From Actinokineospora alba (GTDB lineage: Bacteria > Actinomycetota > Actinomycetes > Mycobacteriales > Pseudonocardiaceae): DNA of 64,000 nt. Position numbers and translations under genes: made by a program. Every line of letters starts with the position of its first letter. Position 1 is the first letter of the stretch. The notes below the pieces were generated by a model. The model was not told where the DNA came from, ran no database searches, and saw only the letters and a list, made by a program, of their open reading frames with translations. This document shows, piece after piece, positions 44,128 to 54,960 of the stretch. The stretch is from contig NZ_SNXU01000001.1 of assembly GCF_004362515.1 (NCBI RefSeq), forward strand, positions 930,001 through 994,000, written 5' to 3'.

Positions 44128-45404
44128 GTGGTCACCTTCGCGCGCGGCATGTTGAGCTGGACCTCGGTGCCGTCCCCGGGCGCGGTTCGCAGCCGGATCT
44201 CACCACCGTTGCGTTCCATCCTGCCCCTGATCGAGTCGGCGAGCCCATGCCGGTCATCGGGAACGGTGTCCGGGTCGAACCCGTTGCCCCGGTCGCGGAC
44301 GAACACGGTGACCGTCTCGGGCTCGACCTCGGCGTAGACCGACACCTCGGCGACCCCGGCGTGCTTGGCCGCGTTGACCATCGCCTCCCGGGCCGCCATG
44401 ACCACGGCCACCAGGCGCTCGTCGAGTTCGCAGTCGCCGACGACGACATGGCTGACCTTGATCGCGAAGGTGTCCTCCACCTCGCCCGCCGCGCGCGCGA
44501 CGGCGTCGGAGAGCGTGCCGTGGGCCAGGCCGTCGACCGCGCGGCCGTAGCCGGACGGGCCGTAGAGCCAGCTGCGCAGCTGCCGCTCCTGGCCGCGGGC
44601 CAGCCGCAGGACCTCGCGCGGGGCCTCCGCCTGCTTCTGGATCAGGGCGAGGGTCTGCAGCACGGAGTCGTGCAGGTGTGCGGCGATCTCGGCGCGCTCC
44701 TCGGTGCGGATGCGGGCCCGCCGCTCCTCGCCGAGGTCGCGGACCAGCTTGAGCCACCACGGGACGGTCAGCACACCGACGCCGATCAGGGCGGCGAGCA
44801 CCGCGAGCAGGGTGAACTGCACCTGGTTGAGGCCGATGCTGCTGATCAGGAACAGCACGATGCCGGTGATCACCAGGGTCGCGCCGGTCAGCACCCGGAA
44901 CAGCGCGGGCCTGCCACCGGCGCCGAGCAGGGCGCCCTTGGCCCGGCGGCGCTGCGACTGGTCGGCCTCCCGCCAGACGACGGCGGCGCCGACGAGGGCG
45001 ACCCCGATGCCGCCCGCGACCCAGCCGCTGACGACACCGGACAGCGTGCCCGCGCCGACGGTGAGGCCGGCGCCGAGCGCGATCAGGCCGTAGGCCTGCT
45101 GGCGTTCCCTGGTCGAGATGGACCGAGCGTCGTCAGGCTGCTGCGGCGCGAAGATCCAGAGCAGGCCATACGCGAGCACGCCCGCGCCGCCGAGCGAGGC
45201 GAGCAGGGCGAAGGCGATCCGCACCCACAGCACGTCGACGCCGAGGTGGTCGGCGACACCGCCCGCGACGCCCGCGACCGCGCGCCCGGACCGGCGGCGA
45301 TGCAGCCGGACCTGGTCCGGCACCGCCACCGTGTTCGACTGAGCCCGCTGCTGGTCCGCGTCGACCTCCTCGAGGATCTGTGCTTCCACACCAAGAATGC
45401 TCAC
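44124..45404 (-). CDS. PspC-domain sensor histidine kinase
   Basis: The 426-residue kinase starts with a PspC domain (GRAVAGVAGGVADHLGVDVL then helix RIAFALLASLGGAGVLAYGL; about residues 38-92) and has about four more membrane helices up to residue 215. The HisKA_3 dimerisation helix AHLHDSVLQTLALIQKQ carries phospho-acceptor H245. The HATPase domain has EAMVNAAKHAGV and DRGNGFDPDTVPDDRHGLAD. The layout resembles LiaS/DesK-like kinases for envelope stress. GTG 45404 is the preferred start; GTG 45389 is an alternative. It diverges from a PspC membrane gene over 86 bp. Confidence 0.93.
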   Translation of the reverse strand: MSILGVEAQILEEVDADQQRAQSNTVAVPDQVRLHRRRSGRAVAGVAGGVADHLGVDVLWVRIAFALLASLGGAGVLAYGLLWIFAPQQPDDARSISTRERQQAYGLIALGAGLTVGAGTLSGVVSGWVAGGIGVALVGAAVVWREADQSQRRRAKGALLGAGGRPALFRVLTGATLVITGIVLFLISSIGLNQVQFTLLAVLAALIGVGVLTVPWWLKLVRDLGEERRARIRTEERAEIAAHLHDSVLQTLALIQKQAEAPREVLRLARGQERQLRSWLYGPSGYGRAVDGLAHGTLSDAVARAAGEVEDTFAIKVSHVVVGDCELDERLVAVVMAAREAMVNAAKHAGVAEVSVYAEVEPETVTVFVRDRGNGFDPDTVPDDRHGLADSIRGRMERNGGEIRLRTAPGDGTEVQLNMPRAKVTT

Positions 45405-45490
45405 ATGCGCAAGCCAGGGCCACATCGGGGATCCACCCTGAAGCCGAAGTCAGGGTCGTTCCCGGATGTGCGGGGCCCGGCCCGGCGGCC

Positions 45491-46759
45491 ATGCTTTCCC
45501 TTGTGAGTGGCGAATCGACTAAAGCGCACAGCGCACCGAGCGTGGAGGACACGCTCAAAGACTTCTGGGCGACCCGCCCTCGGCGGCCTCGACAGGGCCG
45601 CAAGGTGGCGGGCGTCGCCGCGGGCATCGGCGCCCGATACGGCATCGATCCGGTCATCGTCCGGGTGGCCTTCGTGGTCGCGACCTTCTATGGCGGGGCG
45701 GGCGTGCTCGCCTACCTGCTCGGCTGGCTGTTCCTGGCCGAGGAGGACGACGAGGCCTCCCCCATCGAGGCGCTCGCGGGGCACGGCCGCAGCTCCAGTT
45801 CGGCGGCGTTCACCGTGGCGCTCTGCGTGGCGATGTTCCCGGCGTTCTGGTGGTTCTTCGACCGCGACTTCAGCGGGTTCATCGCCGTCGCGCTCATCGG
45901 CGGGTCGCTGTTCCTGCTGCACCGGCACCGGTCGCACCTGGGTGCCGCCCGGCCCCCGGCCACGGCGCAGACGTCGGAGATGGAGACGGGCCCGACCGTT
46001 GTGTGGGATCCGATCAACCCCGGTTACGAGGCACAGCAGCAGCAGCAGCAGCCGCCCGCCTGGGATCCGCTGGGCGCCGCGCCGTTCGCGTGGGACCTGC
46101 CGGAGCCGAGCCTGCGCGAGCCCGACCCGCAGCCGCCCGCGCCGCGCAGGCGGCGGTCCAAGGTCGGCTTGGTGACCATGGCGTTCGTGCTGCTCGCGGT
46201 CGGCGTCGGGGTGATCCTCGGGCCGGACACCGGTGGCTGGCTGACCTTCCAGCACGGGATCGGCGTGGTCCTGGGAATTCTCGGCCTCGGCTTGGTGGCC
46301 GGTGCGTTCAGCGGCGGCGGTCGGGGGCTGATCGGGCTGGCGGTTCCGCTGGCCGCGATGGGCATCGCGATGACCATCGTCTGGCCCACCGGGATCACCG
46401 CGGAGGGCGTCGGCGACGTGGACGACAGGCCGCTGACCATCGAGCAGGTGAAGAACAGCTACCAGCGCAACCTGGGCTCGGTGAACCTGGACCTGCGGGA
46501 GCTGCCCACGAGCGGCGAGGTGAAGACGAAGGCGAAGGTCGACGTCGGCGACGTGACGGTGATCGTGCCGGAGACGGCGGACGTCACGGTGAAGTGCTCC
46601 GCCGGAGTGGGCTCGGTGAAGTGCCTGAACGAGGAGCGCAACGGTCCGGATTCGAAGGTCACCACCGTCGATCTGGGACCTGACGGCAAGGGTGGTCTGG
46701 TCATCGAGCTCGACGCGATCGTCAGTGGACCGGGAAGCGTGGAGGTGCGTCGTGGCTGA
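45491..46759 (+). CDS. PspC-domain membrane protein with LiaF-like C-terminus
   Basis: The 422-residue protein has an N-terminal PspC domain (GRKVAGVAAGIGARYGIDPV, then VRVAFVVATFYGGAGVLAYL; about residues 34-83). Two helices, a Gln-rich linker (QQQQQQPP) and three more helices follow. The C-terminal beta-helical domain (SVNLDLRELPTSGEVKTKAK, VDVGDVTVIVPETADVTVKC) is of the LiaF/DUF4098 kind. In other bacteria LiaF-type proteins restrain the cognate kinase. The divergent kinase and regulator support that role. ATG 45491 is used; GTG 45503 is also possible. Confidence 0.88.
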   Translation: MLSLVSGESTKAHSAPSVEDTLKDFWATRPRRPRQGRKVAGVAAGIGARYGIDPVIVRVAFVVATFYGGAGVLAYLLGWLFLAEEDDEASPIEALAGHGRSSSSAAFTVALCVAMFPAFWWFFDRDFSGFIAVALIGGSLFLLHRHRSHLGAARPPATAQTSEMETGPTVVWDPINPGYEAQQQQQQPPAWDPLGAAPFAWDLPEPSLREPDPQPPAPRRRRSKVGLVTMAFVLLAVGVGVILGPDTGGWLTFQHGIGVVLGILGLGLVAGAFSGGGRGLIGLAVPLAAMGIAMTIVWPTGITAEGVGDVDDRPLTIEQVKNSYQRNLGSVNLDLRELPTSGEVKTKAKVDVGDVTVIVPETADVTVKCSAGVGSVKCLNEERNGPDSKVTTVDLGPDGKGGLVIELDAIVSGPGSVEVRRG

Positions 46760-46970
46760 GCAGTCATGCGGGAAGCGGTTTGACCCATTGGCCCTGATCG
46801 CCGGGATCGCCACGCTGCTGGTGTCGGCGTTCGTGCTGACCGACGGCGCCATCTGGAACGCCCTGCCGGACGCGCGGTGGCTCATCGCGGGAGTTGCGGT
46901 CCTCGGCGGGCTGACGCTGCTGCTGGGATCGACCATGCGGGGCAAGAACCGTCATGGGTCGAGTGAGTAA
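46752..46970 (+). CDS. Small two-helix membrane protein
   Basis: The 72-residue protein has two predicted helices (FDPLALIAGIATLLVSAFVL and ARWLIAGVAVLGGLTLLLGS) and a basic tail MRGKNRHGSSE. GTG 46752 lies inside the end of the PspC gene, overlapping it by 8 bases, so translation is coupled. Similar small proteins often follow PspC/LiaF genes in actinobacteria. Function unknown; it may be part of the same envelope-stress module. Confidence 0.75.
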   Translation: MAEQSCGKRFDPLALIAGIATLLVSAFVLTDGAIWNALPDARWLIAGVAVLGGLTLLLGSTMRGKNRHGSSE

Positions 46971-47328
46971 TGCCGTGCGACAGAGATTGTCGGTGCCTGC
47001 CGCTAGCGTCTTCGATGGCGGCGAAAACCAAGCCACTGGTCCCGTGACTGGAATCTTGTCGTTTCGAAATCTGTCGGCTGCCGGTTCGGGTGTCCCGTCC
47101 GGCAGCTACGTCGCCCGGAGTGGCCGGGAGACGCAAAACGGACGTGGAGGCGATGTCAGCCCTGGCCTGGCCAGGCAATCGCCTGTGAAGCGTCTACCCC
47201 GCACCGGGCGACCGGGTAAGGCGAGGACCGCCCGCTGGTAACGGTGGGCTGCGAGCGGTGAGCTCACCAGACTTCACTCACTTCGCAACGGCAAGAACAA
47301 GTAGGCGGACAGATAGCCACTCACACGC
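46971..47328. other. Intergenic stretch without a convincing gene
   Basis: Short frames exist on both strands, but none has good codon bias or a recognised domain. An ATG at 47153 follows GTGGAGGC and encodes only eleven residues, with the ribosome site too close to the start. I see no RNA gene or clear promoter here. Confidence 0.5.
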
Positions 47329-47358
47329 GAACGGCCCGGTCTCACGACCGGGCCGTTC
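47329..47358 (-). terminator. guaA terminator
   Basis: A perfect 13-bp stem (GAACGGCCCGGTC and complement, loop TCAC) starts 6 bases past the guaA stop. Confidence 0.92.
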
Positions 47359-47364
47359 GACGTT

Positions 47365-48921
<1,557 letters not shown>

Positions 48922-48972
48922 TGGCTACCTTCCGTCAGTTGCCGGAAGCCGGGAAGGGGTTGTGGAACCTTC

Positions 48973-49003
48973 TCGGCACACAGCAAGCAGCACTGTGTGC
49001 CGA
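48973..49003. promoter_or_regulatory. Inverted repeat upstream of guaA
   Basis: TCGGCACACAG and its exact complement CTGTGTGCCGA (11 bp each) flank a 9-base spacer, 52-82 bases before the guaA ATG. It could be an RNA hairpin in the leader or a dimeric protein's operator. No T-tract follows, so it is not an ordinary terminator. Confidence 0.6.
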
Positions 49004-49189
49004 CCGGTCCCTCCCTGGGTTTCTCTCCCGGAGATGCCTGCCTGCGCACCGTGCCGCGCAGGTTTTCCGTGGCGCTCGAACCAGACCCGCCCCTGGTAGG
49101 AGCGGCGGAACCCTAGCCACCATCGTCGGTCAGCCACGGCCATCGTAGCTTGGCGAGCCTCGGGCAGGGCTCGGGCCTACGGTTGTGAC

Positions 49190-50668
49190 ATGACCACGCG
49201 CGACATCACAGACGACGATGACGGGGATGTCATCTCGGCCAAGCCGCGCCCGTTCTGGGTGGCGGGCAGGCCGGAGAGCAGCGGACAGACCCTCGAGGTG
49301 CACCACCCGTACGACGGCACCGACGTGGCGACGGTGTCCGTGCCGGACGCCGACCAGGTCGAGCGCGCGATCGCGGCGGCGGCGGCCGTGGTGAAGGAAT
49401 TCCGGTCCACCCCGGCGCATGTGCGCGCCGCCGCGCTGGACCACGTGTCCCGGACGCTGGCCGAGCGGTCGGAGGAGATCGCCGAGACGATCACCGCGGA
49501 GAACGGCAAGCCGCTGAAGTGGGCGGAGATCGAGGTCGCGCGGGCGGTGTCGACGTTCCGCTTCGCCGCGGAGGAGGCGCGCCGGTTCGTCGGCGACCTG
49601 CAGCGACTCGACACCGACGCGAACGGCGAGGGCAGGCTGGGCCTGATCCGGCGGCGGCCGCGCGGGCCGGTGCTGGCGGTGGCGCCGTTCAACTTCCCGC
49701 TGAACCTGGTCGCGCACAAGGTCGCGCCCGCGTTGGCCGTCGGCTCGCCGGTGATCATCAATCCCGCGTCGGCGACGCCGCTGTCGGCTCTGCTGCTCGG
49801 GGAGATCCTGGCGGAGACGGATCTGCCCGCCGGGGCGTTCTCCGTGCTGCCGGTTCGCGGGTCGGAGATGTCGGCGCTGGTGGAGGACCCGCGGCTGCCG
49901 GTGATCTCGTTCACCGGGTCGACCAAGGTCGGCTGGGGAATCATGCGGTCGGCGCCGCGCAAGCACGTGGTGATGGAGTTGGGGAGCAACAGCGCGGCGA
50001 TCATCTGCCCGGACTGGACCGACCTCGACCACGCGGCGAAGCGGATCGCGCTGTTCGGCAACTACCAGGGCGGGCAGTCGTGCATCGCGGTGCAGCGGGT
50101 GATCGTGCACCGGGACCTGGCCGACGCCTTCGTGCCCAAGCTCGTCGACGCCGTGTCCGGGCTGCGCACCGGGGACCCGCACGACCCGGAGGTCGAGGTC
50201 GGGCCGGTCATCGACGAGGACAACGCCGCGCGGGTCACCGACTGGATCGCCGAGGCCGTCTCGGCGGGCGGCCGGGTGCTGACCGGCGGCAACCGCAAGG
50301 GGACGACGATCGAGCCGACAGTGCTGATCGATGTGCCTGCCACGGCCAAGGTGAGCTGCGAAGAGGTGTTCGGGCCGGTGCTGGTGGTGTCGGTCGTGAA
50401 CTCGGTGGACGAGGCGTTCGAGTTGGCCAACGGCACGGAGTACGGGCTGCAGGCGGGCGTGTTCACGTCCGACCTGCGGGTGGCGTTCCGGGCGGCGGCG
50501 GAGCTTGAGGTGGGCGGCGTGGTCATCGGCGACGTGCCGTCCTACCGGGCCGACCAGATGCCGTACGGCGGGGTCAAGGGCTCCGGCACCGGGCGCGAAG
50601 GCGTGCGGTCGGCGATGGACGACTACACCGAGGACCAGACGATGGTGCTGTCCGGGATTGATCTTTAG
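49190..50668 (+). CDS. Aldehyde dehydrogenase family protein
   Basis: The 492-residue NAD(P)-dependent enzyme oxidises an aldehyde to an acid. It has the cofactor loop FTGSTKVGWGI, the general-base segment MELGSNSAAII, catalytic C298 in GNYQGGQSCIAVQ, and the SCEEVFGPVLVV motif. The active-site loop GQSCIA differs slightly from the more usual GQxC(T/I) of benzaldehyde- or lactaldehyde-type members, so the substrate is unclear. It converges on the BBE oxidase gene, with stops overlapping at 50665-50668. It is a long way from an obvious operon partner. Confidence 0.93.
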   Translation: MTTRDITDDDDGDVISAKPRPFWVAGRPESSGQTLEVHHPYDGTDVATVSVPDADQVERAIAAAAAVVKEFRSTPAHVRAAALDHVSRTLAERSEEIAETITAENGKPLKWAEIEVARAVSTFRFAAEEARRFVGDLQRLDTDANGEGRLGLIRRRPRGPVLAVAPFNFPLNLVAHKVAPALAVGSPVIINPASATPLSALLLGEILAETDLPAGAFSVLPVRGSEMSALVEDPRLPVISFTGSTKVGWGIMRSAPRKHVVMELGSNSAAIICPDWTDLDHAAKRIALFGNYQGGQSCIAVQRVIVHRDLADAFVPKLVDAVSGLRTGDPHDPEVEVGPVIDEDNAARVTDWIAEAVSAGGRVLTGGNRKGTTIEPTVLIDVPATAKVSCEEVFGPVLVVSVVNSVDEAFELANGTEYGLQAGVFTSDLRVAFRAAAELEVGGVVIGDVPSYRADQMPYGGVKGSGTGREGVRSAMDDYTEDQTMVLSGIDL

Positions 50669-52185
50669 GCGCGGTGTATCGACTGGGCGAAGGTGAAGAC
50701 CCGGTCGGGGTCGTACTGGTGGGCGACTGCGCGCAGGCGGCTCAGGTTGGCGCCGTAGTAGAGGACGCCCCAGTCGGGCATGGCCGCCTCGATGTAGTTG
50801 ACGTACCCGCCGCGTGCGCCGAGCTTGCCCACGCCGTCGCGCACTTCGGCGACGGCCCGGGCGGCCGTTTCCTGCCCGTCTGGGGTGGCCTTCTGGTAGA
50901 TCTGCGCGGTCGCCAGGGCGTCGCGGTGTGGGAAGGCGGTGTCGGCGGGTTTGACCGCGCTCACTGCGCCGCCGAGGGAGTCGAGCAGCATGTCCAGGTC
51001 GACGCGGCCCTGGAGGAGGTTGGTCAGCCCGGCGGGGTCGCTGATCGGCTTGGTGAGGATGCGGGAGGACGCGACGAACGCCTCCCGCGGCTGGGCTTCG
51101 GGCGCGCAGGAGCGGTTGGTGCAGCCACCGAAGTAGCGCATCGCGTCCAGGTAGCGGCGCTGACCGACCATCCGGTTCGTCGGACGGGTGCCGGCGGCCC
51201 TGACCAGGGTGTCGAGCAGCTGGTTGAGGGTCGCCTGGGAGCCGACAAAAGCGCCGCCGACCCTCGCGTGCGGCGGGGAGCCGCCGGCGATGATGCAGTT
51301 GGACCACAGGTCGACCGGCGCCTGCGCCACCCAGTTCTGCCACGCCCCGACGACCGCGGGGGCGGCCCCGGCGGGGAAGGTGAGCTGGAAGACGACCAGG
51401 TCGGGCGCGGGGTCGGTGGCGAAGGTGAACGACGTGACGATGCCGAAGTTGCCGCCACCGCCGCCGCGCAAGGCCCAGAACAGGTCCGGGTCGGCGTCGG
51501 CGCTGACGTCGCGGAGCACGCCGTCGGCCGTGACGACTTGGATCGCGGTCAGCTTGTCGCAGGTCAGACCGTATTTGCGGGACAACACCCCGACGCCGCC
51601 GCCGAGGGTCAGCCCGGCGATGCCGACGGAGGGACACGACCCGGCCGGGATGCAGCGGCCCGCCTGGGCGAGGGCGGTGTAGACGTCGAACAGCCGCGCG
51701 CCCGCGCCGATGGTGGCGGTCGTGCCCTGGAGGTCGACCTTGTTCATGCCTTTGAGGTCGACGACGAGGCCGGAGTCGGGGACGGAGTAGCCGGCGTAGC
51801 TGTGGCCGCCGCAGCGGGCGGCGATGGGGAGGTGGGACTGGCGGGCCAGCTCCACGCAGGCCTGGACTTGCTCGGGAGTCTGGACGGTGGCGACCGCGAC
51901 GGGCTGTTTGCGGTCGAAGAAGGTGTTGTAGGAACGGCGGGCCGTGTCGTAGTCGGGGGCACCGGGTTGGCTCAGGGCCGCGACTTTGCGCCTGAGTCCT
52001 TCCCAATCGGGAGGTGTCGCCGTTGGTCCAGCCGTGGACGTTGTGGTGGTCGGGGTCGGGGGGTTAGCGGGTGGTTGGGTGGCTGGTTTGGAGCAGGCGG
52101 CGGTCGCTGCTCCCACCCCGGCAGCCCAGAAAAGCGTGCGCCTGTTGATCCCCAAACCGGGCACCTCCCGGTGCGATTGCACCAT
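50665..52185 (-). CDS. Exported FAD-linked oxidase of the BBE family (Tat lipoprotein)
   Basis: The 506-residue protein is a berberine-bridge-type flavin oxidase. A twin-arginine signal (INRRTLFWAAGVGAATAAC) ends in a lipobox, so Cys31 should be acylated and the enzyme anchored outside the membrane after folding in the cytoplasm. A Thr/Pro linker follows. Both covalent FAD sites are present: H128 in CGGHSYAGYS and C184 in GSCPSVGIAGLTLGGG. The C-terminal BBE motif is ANLSRLRAVAHQYDPDRVF. Family members oxidise alcohols, sugars or natural products; the substrate is unknown. Confidence 0.9.
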   Translation of the reverse strand: MVQSHREVPGLGINRRTLFWAAGVGAATAACSKPATQPPANPPTPTTTTSTAGPTATPPDWEGLRRKVAALSQPGAPDYDTARRSYNTFFDRKQPVAVATVQTPEQVQACVELARQSHLPIAARCGGHSYAGYSVPDSGLVVDLKGMNKVDLQGTTATIGAGARLFDVYTALAQAGRCIPAGSCPSVGIAGLTLGGGVGVLSRKYGLTCDKLTAIQVVTADGVLRDVSADADPDLFWALRGGGGGNFGIVTSFTFATDPAPDLVVFQLTFPAGAAPAVVGAWQNWVAQAPVDLWSNCIIAGGSPPHARVGGAFVGSQATLNQLLDTLVRAAGTRPTNRMVGQRRYLDAMRYFGGCTNRSCAPEAQPREAFVASSRILTKPISDPAGLTNLLQGRVDLDMLLDSLGGAVSAVKPADTAFPHRDALATAQIYQKATPDGQETAARAVAEVRDGVGKLGARGGYVNYIEAAMPDWGVLYYGANLSRLRAVAHQYDPDRVFTFAQSIHRA

Positions 52186-52370
52186 TTGGTGGGTGGTGGT
52201 GCTAGTTGGTGGGGTTTCGGCTTCTTACGGACCGAGCCATGCGGGTGTCCGGCGGCCTGAGCGGTCGGGTGCCTGTTTGGGTGGTTCAGCCATCACTTTC
52301 TCGGCTCGCCCGGGCGTCACCGTCACGGGCAGCCGAGCCCTCACCGCCAAAGTTCCCCCGGCCGTCACCG

Positions 52371-53930
52371 TCACGGGCGTGCGGCCTCCTGGTCTGCCCA
52401 TCCGCAGGCGCGGCGGAGGGCGTTGGGTAACGCTGCGGCGGTGGTTTCGGTGAGGGTGGCGGCCAGGTAGCCGTCGGGGCGGACTAGTGCCAGGCCCGCT
52501 GGGGCTAGGTCGAGGGCGACCGCTGCTTCTGGGGACAGGCGGACCACCTTCGTCCCGGGGACCGAATCGGGGATGGTCGGGGTGGCGGCTTTCGGGCCGA
52601 GTAGCACCGTGAAGGTGGGGCCGAAAGTGGCGCGTAGGCGTGTTTCGCCGAGTTGGAAGTCGGGGCAGAGGACGCCGGGGATGGGTGGGCGGGGGGTGCT
52701 CGGTTCCGTGGGGAAGGCCGTGGTGTCGGCACCGGGGGTGGTCAGTGGGGAATCCAGGTACCAGAAGGGTTCCGAGAGCTTGCCGGAGTTGATCTCGGCT
52801 CGGGCCGCCGGGTCGTGGATGCTTCGTTCCAGGACGTCCCTACGGCGGGCGCGTTCGGTGTCGTCGGCGGGGACCAGGAAGCGCATGGTGGTGGCGGTCA
52901 CGGCTAGGTTCTCGTCGGCGGCGGCGCCGCGTTCGGTGTCGTAGGTGGCGGGGAGGGCGGGGCCCGCCCAGCCGGACCGGACGGCGGCGATCTTCCAGGC
53001 CGCGTTCTCGGCGTCGGCGAGGCCGGAGTTCATGCCGCGGGCCCCGAACGGGCTCATGACATGGGCGGCGTCGCCCGCCATGAACACCCGGTCGACCCGC
53101 ATCCGGGGGACGCGGCGCTGGTGGAAGCGGTAGACCGACGCCCAGAGCAGGTCGTAGGCCGTGTTCTCACCGATGATCTGGCGGACCCTGGCGTGCAGGC
53201 CGCCGTTCTCCCGTTCGGTCTCGAGGTCGAAGTCCTCCGGGACCTGCCAGTCGATGCGCCACACCGAGTCGGGCTGCGGGTGCAGCAGCACCTGCCTGCC
53301 CGGGTTCCACTCCGGGTCGAAGTAGAAGCGGCGCTCGGGGACCGGGAAATCGAGCTTGGCGCGGATATCGGTGATCAGGAACCTGTCGTTGAACGAGCGG
53401 CCTTCGAAGGGGAGTCCCAGCAGTTCGCGCAACGTGGAGCGGGAGCCGTCGGCGGCGATGCAGTGGGTGCCGCGGACTTCGTGCCTGCCGGTCGCGGTGT
53501 CGACTGAGAGGCTCACGCCGTCGTCGTCCTGGGTGAGGGCGGCGACGGTGTTGCCGTAGCGCACGTCGATCAGGGGTTCTTGTTCGGCTTGGTCTTCGAG
53601 GAGTTGCTCGACGATGTTCTGTGGGGTGTTCACGAACGGCGGGAACAGGCCGGGCGGCGTCTCGGGGAACGTCATGACGACGACCTCGTGCTCCCGGTAG
53701 AACATCCGGCCCGAGTACCAGGTGACTCCGGCGTCGACGACCTTCCGGCCGACGCCCGCGCGCTCCAGGATGTCGAGGATGTCGCGCTGGACGCAGATGG
53801 CTCGGCTGCCGATGAGTGTCCGGGTGGGCCTGGACTCCAGGACGATGCTGGGAATGCCCTGGCGCGCAAGGAGAATCGCGCTCGTCAGGCCGACCGGCCC
53901 GGCGCCGACGATGAGGACCGGGTCGCTCAC
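52371..53930 (-). CDS. FAD-dependent aromatic monooxygenase
   Basis: The 519-residue protein belongs to the group A flavoprotein hydroxylases (PheA/TfdB/MhpA-like). The dinucleotide fold is VLIVGAGPVGLTSAILLARQ (5-24), and the family signature GDAAHVMSPFGARGMNSGLA lies near residue 290. The C-terminal thioredoxin-like region (about 400-519) is typical of phenol hydroxylases. Its ATG overlaps the stop of the MBL-hydrolase gene (ATGA). The pair suggests a catabolic step in which the hydroxylase product is then handled by the MBL enzyme; the substrate is unknown. Confidence 0.93.
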   Translation of the reverse strand: MSDPVLIVGAGPVGLTSAILLARQGIPSIVLESRPTRTLIGSRAICVQRDILDILERAGVGRKVVDAGVTWYSGRMFYREHEVVVMTFPETPPGLFPPFVNTPQNIVEQLLEDQAEQEPLIDVRYGNTVAALTQDDDGVSLSVDTATGRHEVRGTHCIAADGSRSTLRELLGLPFEGRSFNDRFLITDIRAKLDFPVPERRFYFDPEWNPGRQVLLHPQPDSVWRIDWQVPEDFDLETERENGGLHARVRQIIGENTAYDLLWASVYRFHQRRVPRMRVDRVFMAGDAAHVMSPFGARGMNSGLADAENAAWKIAAVRSGWAGPALPATYDTERGAAADENLAVTATTMRFLVPADDTERARRRDVLERSIHDPAARAEINSGKLSEPFWYLDSPLTTPGADTTAFPTEPSTPRPPIPGVLCPDFQLGETRLRATFGPTFTVLLGPKAATPTIPDSVPGTKVVRLSPEAAVALDLAPAGLALVRPDGYLAATLTETTAAALPNALRRACGWADQEAARP

Positions 53931-54892
53931 GTCTGCCCCTGCAGGCTCGCCCAGACCTCACGGTCACGCTCGGCGGTCCACACGACCGGCCAGTCGATGC
54001 CGTCGAGTTCGTCCCAGTAGCGCTGGACGTCGAAGGGCAGGCAGTGCTCGAAGATCGGCCACCGGCCGTACTCGGGTTCGAGCGCGGCGTGGGTGGCGGT
54101 GAACGCCTCGGCGACGGTTCCCTTGCGGCGGTGGACTTCGCCGACGATGCGGCGCAGTTCGTCGAGGAAGTGCCTGCTCTGCGCGATGGCGGCGTCGACA
54201 GCGGCCCGCCCTTGGGCGACCTCGCCGCGACCACCGACGACGGTCTCGGCGCCGAAAGCGGCCACAGTGTCCAAAGTGGACGTCGCCCAGTCGTCGTGGA
54301 AGGCGTCGCCGGTGTAGAGGGCGGCGTGGGACTCGACCAGGTCGCCCGCGAACAGGATCTTGTGCTTCGGCAGCCAGGCGACGATGTCGCCCGCGGTGTG
54401 GCCGCGGCCGCAGTAGGCGAGGACGAGGTCGCCCCGGTCGCCGCCGAGCGGGATGGTCAGCCGGTCGGTGAAGGTGATCGTCGGCCAAGTGAGCCCGGGG
54501 ATGCTCTCGGGCTCCTCGAACAGCCGCGGCATCCGCCCGAACTCACTGGCCCAGTCGGCTTCCCCGCGCTCGGCGATCAGCTTCCGCGTGACCTCGTGCG
54601 CCACGATCTCCTGGGCGTCGAACGCGCTGGCGCCGAGGGTGCGGACGGCGTGGTAGTGGCTCAGGACCAGGTACCGGACCGGCTTGTCGGTCCGTTCGCG
54701 GAGTTGGTCGAGCCAGCGGCGGGCCGCCACGGGGGTCGCCCGGGCCTCGAAGCACACCAGGAAGTCTTCGCCCTCGACGGCGCAGACGTTCGGGTCTCCC
54801 TCGGCCGTGAGCGCGTAGACGCCGTCGGCGAGATCGGTGAACGTCTCGACCTTTTGTCGCAGGTCCGCACTGGACGCGAATGCCTTTGTCAC
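53927..54892 (-). CDS. MBL-fold hydrolase of aromatic-catabolism type
   Basis: The 321-residue protein is a metallo-beta-lactamase fold hydrolase. In place of the usual HxHxDH metal motif it has SHYHAVRTLGASAF, a form I know from a subfamily found in aromatic-degradation clusters. Later metal-site segments GRGHTAGD and LFAGDLVE are intact. I start it at GTG 54892 (VTKAFASSADL) as in that subfamily; GTG 54964, which overlaps the previous gene's stop, would add 24 residues and is an alternative. It is followed by an overlapping monooxygenase gene. Confidence 0.85.
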   Translation of the reverse strand: MTKAFASSADLRQKVETFTDLADGVYALTAEGDPNVCAVEGEDFLVCFEARATPVAARRWLDQLRERTDKPVRYLVLSHYHAVRTLGASAFDAQEIVAHEVTRKLIAERGEADWASEFGRMPRLFEEPESIPGLTWPTITFTDRLTIPLGGDRGDLVLAYCGRGHTAGDIVAWLPKHKILFAGDLVESHAALYTGDAFHDDWATSTLDTVAAFGAETVVGGRGEVAQGRAAVDAAIAQSRHFLDELRRIVGEVHRRKGTVAEAFTATHAALEPEYGRWPIFEHCLPFDVQRYWDELDGIDWPVVWTAERDREVWASLQGQT

Positions 54893-54960
54893 ATCTCCAC
54901 AGTGCCACCCGCGGGCGTCCGGCAAAAGATCCTCTGCCGCGCCTGTGGACAACTCCAAGG

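Noticed and set aside
47145..47186. Eleven-codon frame starting at ATG 47153 after GTGGAGGC
   Set aside because: The ribosome site is only about two bases from the start and nothing downstream would be regulated by it.
52316..52380. Repeated GTCACCGTCACGGGC at two sites upstream of the flavin monooxygenase stop
   Set aside because: A single short repeat pair in GC-rich DNA with no symmetry or promoter context; probably chance.
53927..54892. Loss of the HxHxDH metal motif in the MBL hydrolase as a sign of inactivation
   Set aside because: The SHYHAVR form is, to my knowledge, typical of this catabolic MBL subfamily, and the remaining metal-site motifs are intact.
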